A stretch of DNA of 64,000 nt from Stieleria magnilauensis (GTDB taxonomy: Bacteria; Planctomycetota; Planctomycetia; Pirellulales; Pirellulaceae): positions 9,054,233-9,118,232 of the forward strand of contig CP036432.1 of NCBI GenBank assembly GCA_007753675.1, in the 5' to 3' direction. A program made the translations under genes and the position numbers. Position 1 is the stretch's first letter. The number at the start of each line of letters is the position of its first letter. The notes beneath the pieces are model-generated. The model ran no database searches and was not told the DNA's origin. It was given only the letters and a program-made list of their open reading frames with translations. Below are positions 28,831-38,966 of the stretch, in pieces.

Positions 28831-30069
28831 ATGACCGTCGTTTTCGAGCGTCCGTACGAATTCGTCCCTCCCTTCCGAGGCACGCTGTGGCCCTGGCTGA
28901 TCCAGCGGCTGCGTTTGTACGATCGCTATTTGAAACGCAAAGAAGGCGTGGTCGACTACGAATTGCGTGGCACCGAGCACCTCAAGCAGTCCCTGGATGC
29001 CGAACACGGCGTGCTGCTGGCGCCGAATCACTGCCGTTACGCCGATCCGCTGGTCATGGGTTGGCCGGCACGACAACTGGGCATCCATGTGCACGCGATG
29101 GCGTCCTGGCACCTGTTCAACGAAGGCCGTTTCGACCGCTTTGCGCTGCGACGCATGGGAGCGTTCAGCATTTTTCGCGAAGGCAACGATCGGCAATCAC
29201 TCGAAACCGCAATCGACATCCTGGTCGAAGGCCGACGGCCGTTGATCATCTTCCCCGAAGGCACCACCAACCGCACCAACGACCAGCTAAAACCATTGCT
29301 CGACGGCGTCGCCTTCATCGCCCGGACCGCCGCCAAACGCCGCGCCAAGCGTCACGCCGACCCGGCCCAACCCGCCGCAGCGGGCAGCGGACAAGTCGTC
29401 GTCCATCCGGTCGCCATCAAGTACCTGTGCCTGGAAAAAATCGACCGCTGGGCGACGCAGCAATTGGACCAATTCGAACTGCGTCTCGGTTGGAAACTGA
29501 TGCCCCGCCGCAGCATTCGCGAACGCACCGTTCAACTCGCTGAAGCCCTGTTGGCGCTCAAAGAAGTCCAGTACTTCGGCCATTCCAACGGCGGCGACTT
29601 ATCCACACGACGAGACAACTTGATCGCACACGTCCTGTCGTCCACCGAAGCCCAGATGAAACTGGACCAACCGTCCAAGGAAACCCGCGAACGCGTCCGG
29701 CTGATTCGCTCCACCGCGTCCTCGCGTTATTTCGATAACGGTGCTGATCCCTCCACCGCGACCGAATTGAAACGCTGTGTCCTCGCGGCCGATTTTGCCC
29801 AAGACCTCTCGTCCTATCCCGATAGCTACCTGATGCCCGATCAGGTGACCGACACCCGCATCGTCGAAACCATCCAGCGGATGCAAGAAACCGTCAACGG
29901 AAACGCCGATCACACGATTCCATTGAAGGCGGTCATCGAATTCGCACCGGCCATCGAAGTCGACACGCGACGGGCCCCCAAAGGCCAGCGTGACCCGCTG
30001 ATGCAATCACTCGAAGACGAACTCACCACGCGACTAGCGAAACTCGCCACCGAAGCGAGAAAGCTCTAA
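28831..30069 (+). CDS. 1-acyl-glycerol-3-phosphate acyltransferase (PlsC)-like protein
   Basis: 412 residues. The acyltransferase domain has the catalytic block NHCRYAD (NHx4D) near residue 70 and the substrate block FPEGTTNRTND near residue 148, with RRMGAFSIFREG between. A C-terminal half of about 200 residues has no domain I recognise. Family knowledge: PlsC-type enzymes add the second acyl chain in phospholipid synthesis; related proteins acylate other lipids. It follows the kinase gene by 128 bases on the same strand. Confidence 0.82.
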   Translation: MTVVFERPYEFVPPFRGTLWPWLIQRLRLYDRYLKRKEGVVDYELRGTEHLKQSLDAEHGVLLAPNHCRYADPLVMGWPARQLGIHVHAMASWHLFNEGRFDRFALRRMGAFSIFREGNDRQSLETAIDILVEGRRPLIIFPEGTTNRTNDQLKPLLDGVAFIARTAAKRRAKRHADPAQPAAAGSGQVVVHPVAIKYLCLEKIDRWATQQLDQFELRLGWKLMPRRSIRERTVQLAEALLALKEVQYFGHSNGGDLSTRRDNLIAHVLSSTEAQMKLDQPSKETRERVRLIRSTASSRYFDNGADPSTATELKRCVLAADFAQDLSSYPDSYLMPDQVTDTRIVETIQRMQETVNGNADHTIPLKAVIEFAPAIEVDTRRAPKGQRDPLMQSLEDELTTRLAKLATEARKL

Positions 30070-30342
30070 TCCGCGCACGTTGGTGTCCAGGCTTCAGCCC
30101 AACTCAGCCAAGTCAAGCGTCGTACTTTCTAGCATGGGCCCCGTCGGCTTCTCTAGCGTGGGCCCGTAGGCTCGCGCCAAACGGCTGATCATCGTTTGAT
30201 ATCAGCCGGTTCGCGCCAGCGCCCGGGCGCCACCATTGAAGTTAGCTCAGCGGTATTGGGCTTCTCCCGCCCCGACTCGCAGCGCCGCGGGGGCGATGTC
30301 CTCAACCCCGCGAAAACATCTTCGAAACGATCACGCCGAAGA

Positions 30343-31236
30343 CTAGGATTCGCGACGCACCAAACGCACCGCTTCTCCACGCCACAAGATCTCAAGATCC
30401 TGCTTCGCCCAACGCTCGCGGCCGATCGACGGATCACCGACTTCGACCCCGCCATCCTCGGCCGGTCCGTACAAGACGACACTGTGCCGAAACCCTCGCG
30501 GCCAACCATAGTCCTTGATGTAGCGTGATTCGACTTCGGGTGAGGCAACGGTTCCGAACCGCGGAAACCCGACCAGGATCAAGCAGGGGAAAAGGTCGTC
30601 GCGATGTTCACGGCTGAGCAGATCCTCCAGCGTCACGTCCATCACTTCCGGCTCCAGATCCGTCTTGGCCGTCGCCAGCCGCAGCCCGCGCCACAGCCCC
30701 AACGAAGTCGTCCCGAGCGCGTCGGTCAAACACCATTGCACGAGTTGATGTTCTTCGGCATCGATCCCATTGGCTTTCAACAACGTTGCCGCCGCCGCAG
30801 GGCTGCACGTCACGCTGCCGGATTGTTGACACACGTCGTGCCCCAGCCAAACCGTGTTCATGCTGTGCCGCACCGGGCGAATCACCGGCTGGACGATCGG
30901 CTGCAACAGCATCGCGGTGGCGAACACACCCAGCACCAACGATAACCCACCGCGCCGCCACAGCGGACGATTGGGGATCGCCAGCGCTGCCGCCGACGCC
31001 ACGCACAAGAAGATCGGCGCAAAATTGGTCCACACGATCGCGGCGGTCAACGGAACGAAACGGGCCCACGTCAACATGCCATTGAAAAAGTACACGTAGC
31101 CGGCGGCCGAAAGCACTGAAACACACAACACCACGCTGGACAGACGGGATTCGCGCTTCATCCGTAACGCAACCAACCATCCGATCACCAGACACAGACA
31201 GATCATGACCGAAGTCGCGATGACGAGATCCAGCAT
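30343..31236 (-). CDS. Membrane protein with C39-like peptidase domain
   Basis: 297 residues from ATG 31236 (MLDLVIATSVMICLC); the longer frame to 31815 runs across another gene and is not used. Four hydrophobic helices fill the first 130 residues. The C-terminal part, from about 140, resembles a C39 bacteriocin-processing peptidase: CQQSGSVTCSPAAAATLLKANGI with a candidate catalytic cysteine, then GFRHSVVLYG with a histidine and VEVGDPSIG with an aspartate. C39 domains cleave double-glycine leader peptides, and this kind of stand-alone protein is of unknown role. It is divergent from the next gene. Confidence 0.68.
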   Translation of the reverse strand: MLDLVIATSVMICLCLVIGWLVALRMKRESRLSSVVLCVSVLSAAGYVYFFNGMLTWARFVPLTAAIVWTNFAPIFLCVASAAALAIPNRPLWRRGGLSLVLGVFATAMLLQPIVQPVIRPVRHSMNTVWLGHDVCQQSGSVTCSPAAAATLLKANGIDAEEHQLVQWCLTDALGTTSLGLWRGLRLATAKTDLEPEVMDVTLEDLLSREHRDDLFPCLILVGFPRFGTVASPEVESRYIKDYGWPRGFRHSVVLYGPAEDGGVEVGDPSIGRERWAKQDLEILWRGEAVRLVRRES

Positions 31237-31475
31237 GGACACCCTCCGAAAGAAAAGACATGCGGAGACCAACGAGGAGACGGTCCAGTGTAACATCCCA
31301 GGGATGCTCAAGGCCATGAAAATTCCGCCGCACCGACTCCGCCCCGGATGTCCTGCCGGATTCCACCTCACCCTGGTGAGGCGGGGCGGACGCGCCGAGT
31401 GACCGAGCGTGCATCTCCACGCCGCATTGTTGCGTCCAGTCCTCCGCCGCCCCCATTTAACGTCGTTCGCCCTCC

Positions 31476-33569
31476 ATGCCGCTACTTCGCGATCTGTTGC
31501 CGCTTCTTGCAATCCAGTCGACACTGCTGATCGCAACACTGGTCCTTGGCCCGGGAAATTTGGCAGATGTCCGTGTTCAGCTGACCTGGACGGGATTCGT
31601 GGCCCTGGGCTGGCTGATCGCTCCGTCCTGGGTCGGCAGCCACAGCTCGCTGATTCGGCGTCATCTCGCCGCGATGATCTCCGCCGTCGCATTGCACGGA
31701 TTGCTAGCGTTCGCCGCCTCGTTGCTCGGATTCGGGATGAATACGTACTTGGCGATCTGGGCGGTGGGATTGCTGAGCGCGGGAATCTGCCGGCGCGAGC
31801 ACCTCGGGCGTGCACTGCCCACCGCGATCGGCCTGCCGGGCGGACACGGCGTGTTGATCCTTACGTTGATCGTGTTCTCGGTTTGTGTTTACCGCACACC
31901 GCGATCCAATGACATCCACCAGTTTCTGCTGCAGCAACAAGACATGCTCGAGCACGCATCGTTGCGTGTTTCATCGATCGGCATGTCGGCGATGGAAGTC
32001 GACCAACCGATGCCCCGCTGGAGATCGCACTACTGGCATTCGTTGCCCGGCATGATCGCCTACACCAGTGGCATCGCGGTCGATCAAGTCTTGCTTCGCT
32101 ATGCAACCATCCCGGTTGCGTTCTCGGTGCTGCTGTGCCTGGCGGAAGTATTGCGGTCGCTGGCGGGCAAACGTGTTTCGTACCCGTTCGTGTTGATCGC
32201 GATGCTGGGTCCGATCTTGCTCTGGTATCGAAACTTCAACGCGTTCAATTATTCGTTTCGCATCACCAATAATCTGTTGCTCGACAAAGACATTGCGTTG
32301 TTCTTTCTGATCCCCTCGACCCTTTGGCTTGCGCAAGGCTGGATCCATGGCAAGTCACGATATTGCATTCCGCTGCTCGGCCTGCTTCCCGCCCTGGTGC
32401 GTTTCCATCCACTGACTGCGATTTATCTGCTGTTGCTCATCGCGCCGCTTGGCATCCTCGTCACCCCCGCTGATCGAACGGGCATTCGCCGCACCGCCAC
32501 GTTGGCCCTGGCGACGTTGCTGTTGTGCGTAGCTGTCGTTCTGATCGGCGACGCCCAAAGCAACCACGAGCAGATTCGCCAAATCATTCAAATCGATTAC
32601 GAAGCATCGCTGGACCGCAGGCCCATTCATTACTGGGTCGGTTTCTACAACACGATTCCCGGCACGGCGTTGCCGTGCGATACGACCGAGTGGGTCGGTG
32701 ACCGATTTCATCTAAAGCACTCATTGATCACCGGATGCGGGTTATTGGCAACGATGCATCTCGGCGTGTTGGTGCTCGGCGTGCGGGTGTTGCTCGGCAA
32801 GTGCACCGGTCGCACACGACGCCTGCTCGGATCTGGCCTGAGCACGATCGGCGTGCTTTGGGGCATGTGGCTGGTCTCGGGCATCTTCCTGACACGGTAT
32901 CCACATTATGCAGCCGGCTACGAACGGCTGCATTGGTTTGCTTACCCGATCGCGTCAACCGTGGTGGCTCCGGCCATCGCCAGTTGCATGCCGCGCCGCG
33001 GACGGCGCAAAATCGGCACGGCTCTACTCGTCTTCATCACCGTCTCTGCGGTGGCGTTCCGTTTTGAAATTGCGACGCCGCTAAAAAACATACGTGGATT
33101 GAACAGTTTGCTCGATGTCGAGATCGCCGGCATGAGCCAGCGTCGGGCGAACTGGCAAACGATTCCTTCGACCCGCACGCTGGACGATTTGCGTCCCCAT
33201 TATCTGCAACCGTCCGACCGCGCCTTGCTGTTGGCCAAGGAATCCACTCAGCACTACTGGTTGATGCGCCAAGGCGTGTTTTGGTCGGACCCCTACGTCG
33301 AAGCGTTCGCGTGGTTTCATCGCGGTGACAATTTCAGGACCGATCGCCGCTACTTCTACGACTTGCTGGACCGTCAAAACGTTTCCGGGCTGGCCGAGTG
33401 GATTGCAAAGAAAGACATCACGCTGATCATCGACCTGCGGGAGGGCGGTGATCGATTCCTCGACCAGTTATCCAGACAACACAACCTGCCGATGCATCGC
33501 GTGGAACCGGGGGTCTGGCGGATTGATCGTCCCCGGGCTCCAACCTCGTTTGACAACGCTGTGAAATAA
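31476..33569 (+). CDS. Large polytopic membrane protein of unknown function (GT-C-like layout)
   Basis: 697 residues with about 12-13 hydrophobic helices between residues 1 and 525, then a soluble C-terminal region of about 170 residues (TRTLDDLRPHYLQPSDRALLLAKES, DPYVEAFAWFHRGDNF). An early outside loop holds RSNDIHQFLLQQQDMLEH. The arrangement, many helices plus an extracytoplasmic tail and acidic residues in the first large loop, resembles GT-C glycosyltransferases, but I see no sure motif, so this is only a resemblance. It is followed 71 bases later by an MsbA-type exporter on the same strand. Confidence 0.55.
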   Translation: MPLLRDLLPLLAIQSTLLIATLVLGPGNLADVRVQLTWTGFVALGWLIAPSWVGSHSSLIRRHLAAMISAVALHGLLAFAASLLGFGMNTYLAIWAVGLLSAGICRREHLGRALPTAIGLPGGHGVLILTLIVFSVCVYRTPRSNDIHQFLLQQQDMLEHASLRVSSIGMSAMEVDQPMPRWRSHYWHSLPGMIAYTSGIAVDQVLLRYATIPVAFSVLLCLAEVLRSLAGKRVSYPFVLIAMLGPILLWYRNFNAFNYSFRITNNLLLDKDIALFFLIPSTLWLAQGWIHGKSRYCIPLLGLLPALVRFHPLTAIYLLLLIAPLGILVTPADRTGIRRTATLALATLLLCVAVVLIGDAQSNHEQIRQIIQIDYEASLDRRPIHYWVGFYNTIPGTALPCDTTEWVGDRFHLKHSLITGCGLLATMHLGVLVLGVRVLLGKCTGRTRRLLGSGLSTIGVLWGMWLVSGIFLTRYPHYAAGYERLHWFAYPIASTVVAPAIASCMPRRGRRKIGTALLVFITVSAVAFRFEIATPLKNIRGLNSLLDVEIAGMSQRRANWQTIPSTRTLDDLRPHYLQPSDRALLLAKESTQHYWLMRQGVFWSDPYVEAFAWFHRGDNFRTDRRYFYDLLDRQNVSGLAEWIAKKDITLIIDLREGGDRFLDQLSRQHNLPMHRVEPGVWRIDRPRAPTSFDNAVK

Positions 33570-33640
33570 ATACTTCACCGCGTTACCCAATTTAGCGACC
33601 GCACCTTGTCATCGGCTGGCTTCGGCGCTACCAATAGTGC

Positions 33641-35587
33641 ATGCCTACACTGCCTAGCCGCCACCGATTTGACGACTATCGCCAGACCGTTCGCCAGCGA
33701 AATGCCGAGAAAGTCCGCCCCACAGGCCATCATGGCACCGCCCGCAGCGCGATCAAATTGGGAACGCGCGAGCGTGGTTTCTGGGAACTGATCCGCGAAT
33801 TCTGGAAACTGATCGGGCCGCACCGTCGACAAATCGTCGTTGCCCTGTTCTTCCTCAGCATCGCGATCGGATTACGTCTGGTCCCGCCGGTCGGAACCAA
33901 ACTGGCGATCGATTGCGTCCTGACCGATCCGCCCAAACCGCTGCCATCCTGGCTGGCCGAGTTCGATTGGCCGACCGACAAGATGCAGCGTCTGTTGTGG
34001 ATCGCCGCCGCCGTCGTCGTGATGACGATTCTGGCGACGATCGTCCATCTGTTCAGCCGTTGGACCGCCACCAAAGCAGTCAATCAATCGCAGATCACGA
34101 TTCGCCGCAAAGTCTTCGACCATGCGATCCGGCTGCCCCTGGGACGCGTGTACGACTTGAAATCCGGCGGCGTCGCCAGCCTGATCCGCGAAGACGCCGG
34201 GGGCGTTGCCGATCTGATTTTTTCGATGCTGTACAACCCCTGGCGGGCGATCATCCAGTTCGTCGGCAGCCTGATCATCCTGATCTTCGTCGACTGGAAA
34301 CTGATGGTCGGCGGACTGCTGTTGCTGCCGATCGTCTGGGTCACGCACCGAACCTGGATCAATCGCATCCGGCCGCTGTACCGCGACATCCGCAAACAAC
34401 GGCAAAAGATCGACGCCAATGCGACCGAAACGTTCGGCGGGATCCGTGTCGTGCGGACCTTTTCGCGGTCGCGTCGTGAATCGGCAAAATTTGTTCGCGA
34501 AGGCGGCTTCCTGGTCCGTCAACAACTCTTCACCTGGTGGTGGACCCGAATCATCGAAACGATCTGGGAAGTCATCATCCCACTCGCTTCGACCGGGCTG
34601 TTGCTCTATGGCGGCTATCAAATCATCCACGGCGGGCTGACGCTCGGTGACCTGATGATGTTTCTCGTCTACCTGACCATGCTGCTCGATCCGCTGGCCA
34701 CCATCGCCGGCAGCGCCGTCGGGTTTCAAAACAATCTCGCCGGTCTGGATCGCATCCTGGACGTGATGGAAGTCGACAGCGAACTGCCGACCAACCCCGA
34801 CGCCGTCCATGTCAACAAAGCCTCGACCGCCGGCAGCATCACGATCAACGATCTGTCCTTTCGCTATCCCGGTACCGACACCAACGTGCTGCAAAACATC
34901 TCGCTCGAAATCGCAGCGGGCGAAACCGTCGCGCTGGTCGGTCGCAGCGGTGCGGGAAAGACGACGCTGACCAATTTGATCGCACGGTTCTATGATCCCG
35001 CCAAAGGCAGCATCCGACTCGATGGCAAAGACCTGCGCGAAATCAACCTGGACTCCTACCGCAGCTTGCTGGGAATTGTCGAACAAGAGGTGTTCTTGTT
35101 TGACGGGACGATCGCCGACAACATCGCCTATGCCCGACGTGATTGCGAGGATGCGGAAATCATCGCCGCGGCGCAGGCAGCTGCGGCGCACGAGTTCATC
35201 GAAAAACTTCCCAAAGGTTACGACAGCGTGATCGGCGAACGCGGCGTCAAACTCTCCGGCGGACAACGTCAACGCCTGGCGATCGCCCGCGCCATTCTGG
35301 CCGACCCCAAGATCCTGATCCTCGATGAAGCGACCAGCAATCTGGACAGCGAGAGCGAACAGATGATCCAACGTTCACTCGAAGAACTGCTCCAAAGCCG
35401 GACCTCCCTGGTGATCGCCCATCGTTTGAGCACGATCCGCAACGCCGACAAGATCGTCGTTCTGGAAGACGGCCGCATCGCCGAAGTCGGCACGCACGAG
35501 CAACTCGTCGCCGGGGGAGGCCGCTACCGTGACATGGTGCAATTGCAAACCACCGAACCAGACCGAACGCCCCACCGTCCGCTGTAG
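33641..35587 (+). CDS. MsbA-type ABC exporter, fused permease and ATPase
   Basis: 648 residues. An N-terminal extension of about 55 residues precedes a six-helix exporter domain (residues 60-370). The nucleotide-binding domain has Walker A GRSGAGKTT near residue 433, Q-loop EQEVFLFDGTIADNI, signature LSGGQRQRLAIARAIL, Walker B ILILDEATSNLD and the switch histidine in VIAHRLSTI. Such half-transporters work as homodimers and export lipids, drugs or glycolipids. The next gene is a fatty-acid desaturase and the preceding one a polytopic membrane protein; lipid or envelope export is possible but not shown. Confidence 0.9.
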   Translation: MPTLPSRHRFDDYRQTVRQRNAEKVRPTGHHGTARSAIKLGTRERGFWELIREFWKLIGPHRRQIVVALFFLSIAIGLRLVPPVGTKLAIDCVLTDPPKPLPSWLAEFDWPTDKMQRLLWIAAAVVVMTILATIVHLFSRWTATKAVNQSQITIRRKVFDHAIRLPLGRVYDLKSGGVASLIREDAGGVADLIFSMLYNPWRAIIQFVGSLIILIFVDWKLMVGGLLLLPIVWVTHRTWINRIRPLYRDIRKQRQKIDANATETFGGIRVVRTFSRSRRESAKFVREGGFLVRQQLFTWWWTRIIETIWEVIIPLASTGLLLYGGYQIIHGGLTLGDLMMFLVYLTMLLDPLATIAGSAVGFQNNLAGLDRILDVMEVDSELPTNPDAVHVNKASTAGSITINDLSFRYPGTDTNVLQNISLEIAAGETVALVGRSGAGKTTLTNLIARFYDPAKGSIRLDGKDLREINLDSYRSLLGIVEQEVFLFDGTIADNIAYARRDCEDAEIIAAAQAAAAHEFIEKLPKGYDSVIGERGVKLSGGQRQRLAIARAILADPKILILDEATSNLDSESEQMIQRSLEELLQSRTSLVIAHRLSTIRNADKIVVLEDGRIAEVGTHEQLVAGGGRYRDMVQLQTTEPDRTPHRPL

Positions 35588-35812
35588 TGGTTTCCACCCA
35601 CGGTCGGTGGTCAAGACGATCACATCAAAGCAATCCGCACAAAGTAAACCATCACTTCGACGACACGGCATCGCCCAGTTTGACAGTGCGAAAAACATTC
35701 GGCGCTGAACGCCCAAGTTCGGCTCTACAATCGTGCGACGATCACCTAGGCTACCTGCTTCACCTGGACGCGGGCCTGTTCCGAACGCTGCGACCAGACC
35801 GACCAGCTGGAG

Positions 35813-36883
35813 ATGTTGATGGATGCTTGTTCAGAGCACTGGGTGCATGATTCCAAAGTGGCATTGCGCGACGCCGATGTCGATTACTTTCGCGTTTCAT
35901 CATGGATCTACTGGCGTGATTTTTTGGTCAGCATCGCGTTGGCGTACACCGCGGCGGCTGTTTATCTGACCGCGGAAGCCTGGTCGGCGTACCAAATCAT
36001 CGCGTTTCCGATCGCCGTGTTTTGGCTTTACCGCGCCGGTTCACTGGTTCATGAAGTCGCCCATTTGGGCGAGCATGAAATGCGGGCGTACAAGGTCGCT
36101 TGGAATCTGATCGCCGGCGTCATGATGTTGGCCCCCTCGCCGTTCTTTTCGGCACACCATCGTGATCATCATACGCATCGCCTGTACGGCACGAAGCAAG
36201 ACCCCGAATACATCGTCAATTGCTTCCGACGCGGCAACTGGACCAGCATGTTTGGTTACGCGCTGTTGGTGTTGGCGTTTCCCATCATCGTGACGGTACG
36301 GTTCATCATCACTCCGCTAACGTTTTTGCATCCCAGGCTGCGGACGTTTGTGTTGACCCGTTGCTCCTCGCTGATGATGAATCCGTACTACGTGCGACGC
36401 GTTTCCAAGGCCGATCGTCGCCGCATCACGGCGGTCGAACTACTGACTTGCATCCGTGCCACATTGATTCCTGCGCTCGTCTTGCTGGGCATCAATCAAT
36501 GGTCGCGAATTCCGATGCTCTACTCGCTCGGCATCAGCGTTTTGTTGCTCAATCAATTACGATTGTTGGCTGATCATCATTTCGAAAGCGACGGGACAAA
36601 GATGACACCGTCGGATCACATGCACGATTCTTGCAATTTCACCGGCCGCGATTTCTTCACGTGGCTGCTCTATCCGTTCTCGATTCGCTTTCACGCGCTG
36701 CATCACCTCTTTCCGTCGCTGCCGTATCACAATTTGCGAGCGGCGGATCAGTATCTGATGCAAATCTTGCCAGCCGACTCGCCCTACCGCGATTTGCAAC
36801 AACCCAGCTGGTTCGCGGTCGCTCGCAAGACCCTTGCTACCGTTGATAGATCGGCAGGTAGCCGTAATCCAACTGCAACATGA
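35813..36883 (+). CDS. Membrane fatty-acid desaturase-family protein
   Basis: 356 residues; ATG 35819 is an almost equal start. The three histidine boxes are HEVAHLGEHE near residue 82, HHRDHHTH near residue 117 and HALHHLFP near residue 301. A further metal-side segment is HHFESDG, and hydrophobic pairs lie between them, as in di-iron desaturases and hydroxylases. Family knowledge: O2-dependent insertion of a double bond into acyl chains in the membrane. The last 47 bases overlap the tail of the convergent cyclase-like gene. Regioselectivity cannot be told. Confidence 0.85.
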   Translation: MLMDACSEHWVHDSKVALRDADVDYFRVSSWIYWRDFLVSIALAYTAAAVYLTAEAWSAYQIIAFPIAVFWLYRAGSLVHEVAHLGEHEMRAYKVAWNLIAGVMMLAPSPFFSAHHRDHHTHRLYGTKQDPEYIVNCFRRGNWTSMFGYALLVLAFPIIVTVRFIITPLTFLHPRLRTFVLTRCSSLMMNPYYVRRVSKADRRRITAVELLTCIRATLIPALVLLGINQWSRIPMLYSLGISVLLLNQLRLLADHHFESDGTKMTPSDHMHDSCNFTGRDFFTWLLYPFSIRFHALHHLFPSLPYHNLRAADQYLMQILPADSPYRDLQQPSWFAVARKTLATVDRSAGSRNPTAT

Positions 36884-37898
36884 TCAGATTGCAGGCGGTC
36901 ACATAGACCGGATGGATCTGGCCTTCCCAATTTCCGTCGGGACGTTGCTGGCTGGTGATGCGTTCGTACAACTTGGTGCGGAACGGTTGCCACAATTCGT
37001 CGCCCTGACGGTAGACCACTTGGCTGTAATACAGATACGTGTAATGCCAGTGGCCGAACGCGCGAGCACCGTCGCTGATGCCGTGCAGTTCCTTCTTGGT
37101 GTACTCGAGCATTTCGGGAACATGCTCGCTGTCGTAATCGCCGGCGTTGTAGAGTGCCGCCAGGGCGGCGGCGGTGATCGCCGGTCGACTGTTGCCGCGC
37201 TGACGACTGCTGTAACTGATCCCGCCGTCCTTGTTCTTGCAGCCGTAAATGTATTCCTTGGCACGCTCGATCACGTCACCACTGACGGGGATGCCGGCGT
37301 TGCGGCAACCGCGCAGCCCTTGGACCTGAGTGATCGTCGTGGAGCCTTCATCAAAATCGTTTCCCTCGGCCGCCGACACGTAGCCCCAACCGCCGGCCGC
37401 CGTCTGGGCATTGCCGCTGAACTCGACCGCCCGAGTTAACACGTCCACGATTTCGCGGCGACGATCCAACAAGCCCTCCTCGCCGAGCACCTGGGACAAG
37501 AACAACATCGCGAACCCGTGCCCATAGGTGTAGCGTTGGTCGGTGGTGGGGTCGCCGATCAGACCGTTGTCGCGGCTCTTGCTGATCAAGTAATCCGACG
37601 TCCTGGCGATCTCCTTGGCATAGGGTCCCTGGGTGGTCGTCGATCCGCTGCCGATCATCGCCGTTCCGGCAAGCGCGGCCATCGCGGTCGGATAGACCTG
37701 GGTGTTCCAATGTCCCCGCGAGGATTGAGTCCGCGCGAGCCACGCCAACGCCTTTTGCGTCGCCGTTTCCCACGACGGGTTCCGAGCCGCCGCGTCACAC
37801 ACCCGCTGCCCCAGCAGCGACCCGGCGAGCGAACCGCCGGCGGCGAGAAGGGCGGTCTTGCGAAACCAGTCGCGGCGGTTGGATGAAATCGGCATCAT
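36837..37898 (-). CDS. Tat-exported prenyltransferase/squalene-oxidase repeat protein
   Basis: 353 residues. The N-terminus NRRDWFRKTALLAAGGSLAG is a twin-arginine signal. The rest shows alpha/alpha-toroid repeats of the squalene-cyclase/prenyltransferase type: TQSSRGHWNTQVYPTAMAALAG, TAAGGWGY, CKNKDGGISYSS and RPDGNWEGQIHPVYVTACNLIMLQ. No DxDD or DCTAE cyclase motif is visible, so a catalytic terpene cyclase is unlikely; such repeat proteins are frequent in planctomycetes and may bind other molecules. It converges with and overlaps the desaturase by 47 bases. Confidence 0.8.
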   Translation of the reverse strand: MMPISSNRRDWFRKTALLAAGGSLAGSLLGQRVCDAAARNPSWETATQKALAWLARTQSSRGHWNTQVYPTAMAALAGTAMIGSGSTTTQGPYAKEIARTSDYLISKSRDNGLIGDPTTDQRYTYGHGFAMLFLSQVLGEEGLLDRRREIVDVLTRAVEFSGNAQTAAGGWGYVSAAEGNDFDEGSTTITQVQGLRGCRNAGIPVSGDVIERAKEYIYGCKNKDGGISYSSRQRGNSRPAITAAALAALYNAGDYDSEHVPEMLEYTKKELHGISDGARAFGHWHYTYLYYSQVVYRQGDELWQPFRTKLYERITSQQRPDGNWEGQIHPVYVTACNLIMLQLDYGYLPIYQR

Positions 37899-37976
37899 GA
37901 ATCCGAAAGGGAAGGGTGGTGGCCCGATGGTCGCTCAGCCAGGCCGACTCTGCAGCCGCTCAAGCGAGGGTTCAGT

Positions 37977-38876
37977 CTACGATTGTACCGCGTCCGCCAC
38001 CGATCGCGAAACTTCGATTTCGCCGACCGAGCCGTGTCGCCCGGTTTTCCGTTGGCAAATCGGGCAAAAAAATGTACTCCGTTGGCCCTGGACGATTCGG
38101 CGAATCACACCGACGGAGCAGCGTCCGCATCCCAAACCGGCCCGATCGTAGACGCGATGGTAGTTTTGATAGCTGCCTTCGTTGTTCAGCGCATTGCGGT
38201 ACGTCCCGTCGGAGAGCGTGCTGCCCTCGTGCTCGATCGCCTCCCCCAACACCGCTCCAATCCCGGCGTGAATACGCTCCCACTGCGGCCGGCTCAACTT
38301 GTCACAACGGGTGCGTGGATCGACCCCGGCGACGAACAGAATCTCGGCCGCGTACAGGTTTCCGATCCCCGCCACGGCCGCTTGGTCCAGCAGAGCGACT
38401 TTGATCACACGGCGACTGTGACGCAGATTTTCACGCAGCTGTTCGGCGCTGATCCGGGTGGCGTCCGGGCCGAGCCGATCGCGGACGTCACGCTGCAATT
38501 GGTCCGCGGTCAGCAATCGCACGGTGCCCAGCCCCCGCCGATCCCAAAACAGCATCTCCTGAATCGCGTCACCATCGAGGATCAGCCGCAAACGCAGATG
38601 CTCCGGCCCCGGCGGATCGCTCAACAACACCAATCCTGTCATCCGCGGTTCGATCACGATCGCTTGCGCGTCTTCCAATTCGATGATCACCCGTTTGCCC
38701 AGACGATCGATGCCGGTGATCAGCCGGCCGCGGACACGTCGATCGAACCGGCCGATCGACGGCTCAAACAAGATCGGCCGCCGCGCGCAGGGCGGACGCT
38801 CGGCGGCGCGAATCCGATGCCCCACCATCGGCAGCACCCCGCGACACATCGTTTCGACTTCAGGCAACTCCGGCAT
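37977..38876 (-). CDS. mutM: Formamidopyrimidine-DNA glycosylase
   Basis: 299 residues from ATG 38876, giving the invariant MPELPEVE start: Pro2 is the catalytic nucleophile and Glu3 assists. The H2TH region contains VAGIGNLYAAEILF, and the C-terminal zinc finger has CGRCSVGVIRRIVQGQRSTFFCPICQ (four cysteines). It removes oxidised purines such as 8-oxoguanine and nicks the abasic site. The open frame extends 40 codons further through a triple DNA repeat, but Pro2 must be exposed, so the shorter start is right. About 25 residues longer than E. coli MutM. Confidence 0.96.
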   Translation of the reverse strand: MPELPEVETMCRGVLPMVGHRIRAAERPPCARRPILFEPSIGRFDRRVRGRLITGIDRLGKRVIIELEDAQAIVIEPRMTGLVLLSDPPGPEHLRLRLILDGDAIQEMLFWDRRGLGTVRLLTADQLQRDVRDRLGPDATRISAEQLRENLRHSRRVIKVALLDQAAVAGIGNLYAAEILFVAGVDPRTRCDKLSRPQWERIHAGIGAVLGEAIEHEGSTLSDGTYRNALNNEGSYQNYHRVYDRAGLGCGRCSVGVIRRIVQGQRSTFFCPICQRKTGRHGSVGEIEVSRSVADAVQS

Positions 38877-38889
38877 CTCAATTCCATCA

Positions 38890-38966
38890 GTGGCGTAAGC
38901 TTCCAGCTTGCGAAATGTGGCGTAAGCTTCCAGCTTGCGAAAGTGGCGTAAGCTTCCAGCTTGCGA
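38890..38966. repeat. Three 24-base repeats upstream of mutM
   Basis: Three identical 24-base units beginning GTGGCGTAAGCTTCCAGC start at 38890, 38917 and 38943, with 2-3-base spacers. Each holds an AAGCT-TCC-AGCTT dyad. A related single copy is at 21857-21881. In the mutM frame they read RKLEAYAT, a false N-terminal extension. Confidence 0.85.

Noticed and set aside
38886-38966. CRISPR array upstream of mutM
   Set aside because: Three identical 24-base units are separated by only 2-3 bases, so there are no spacers; no cas genes are present.
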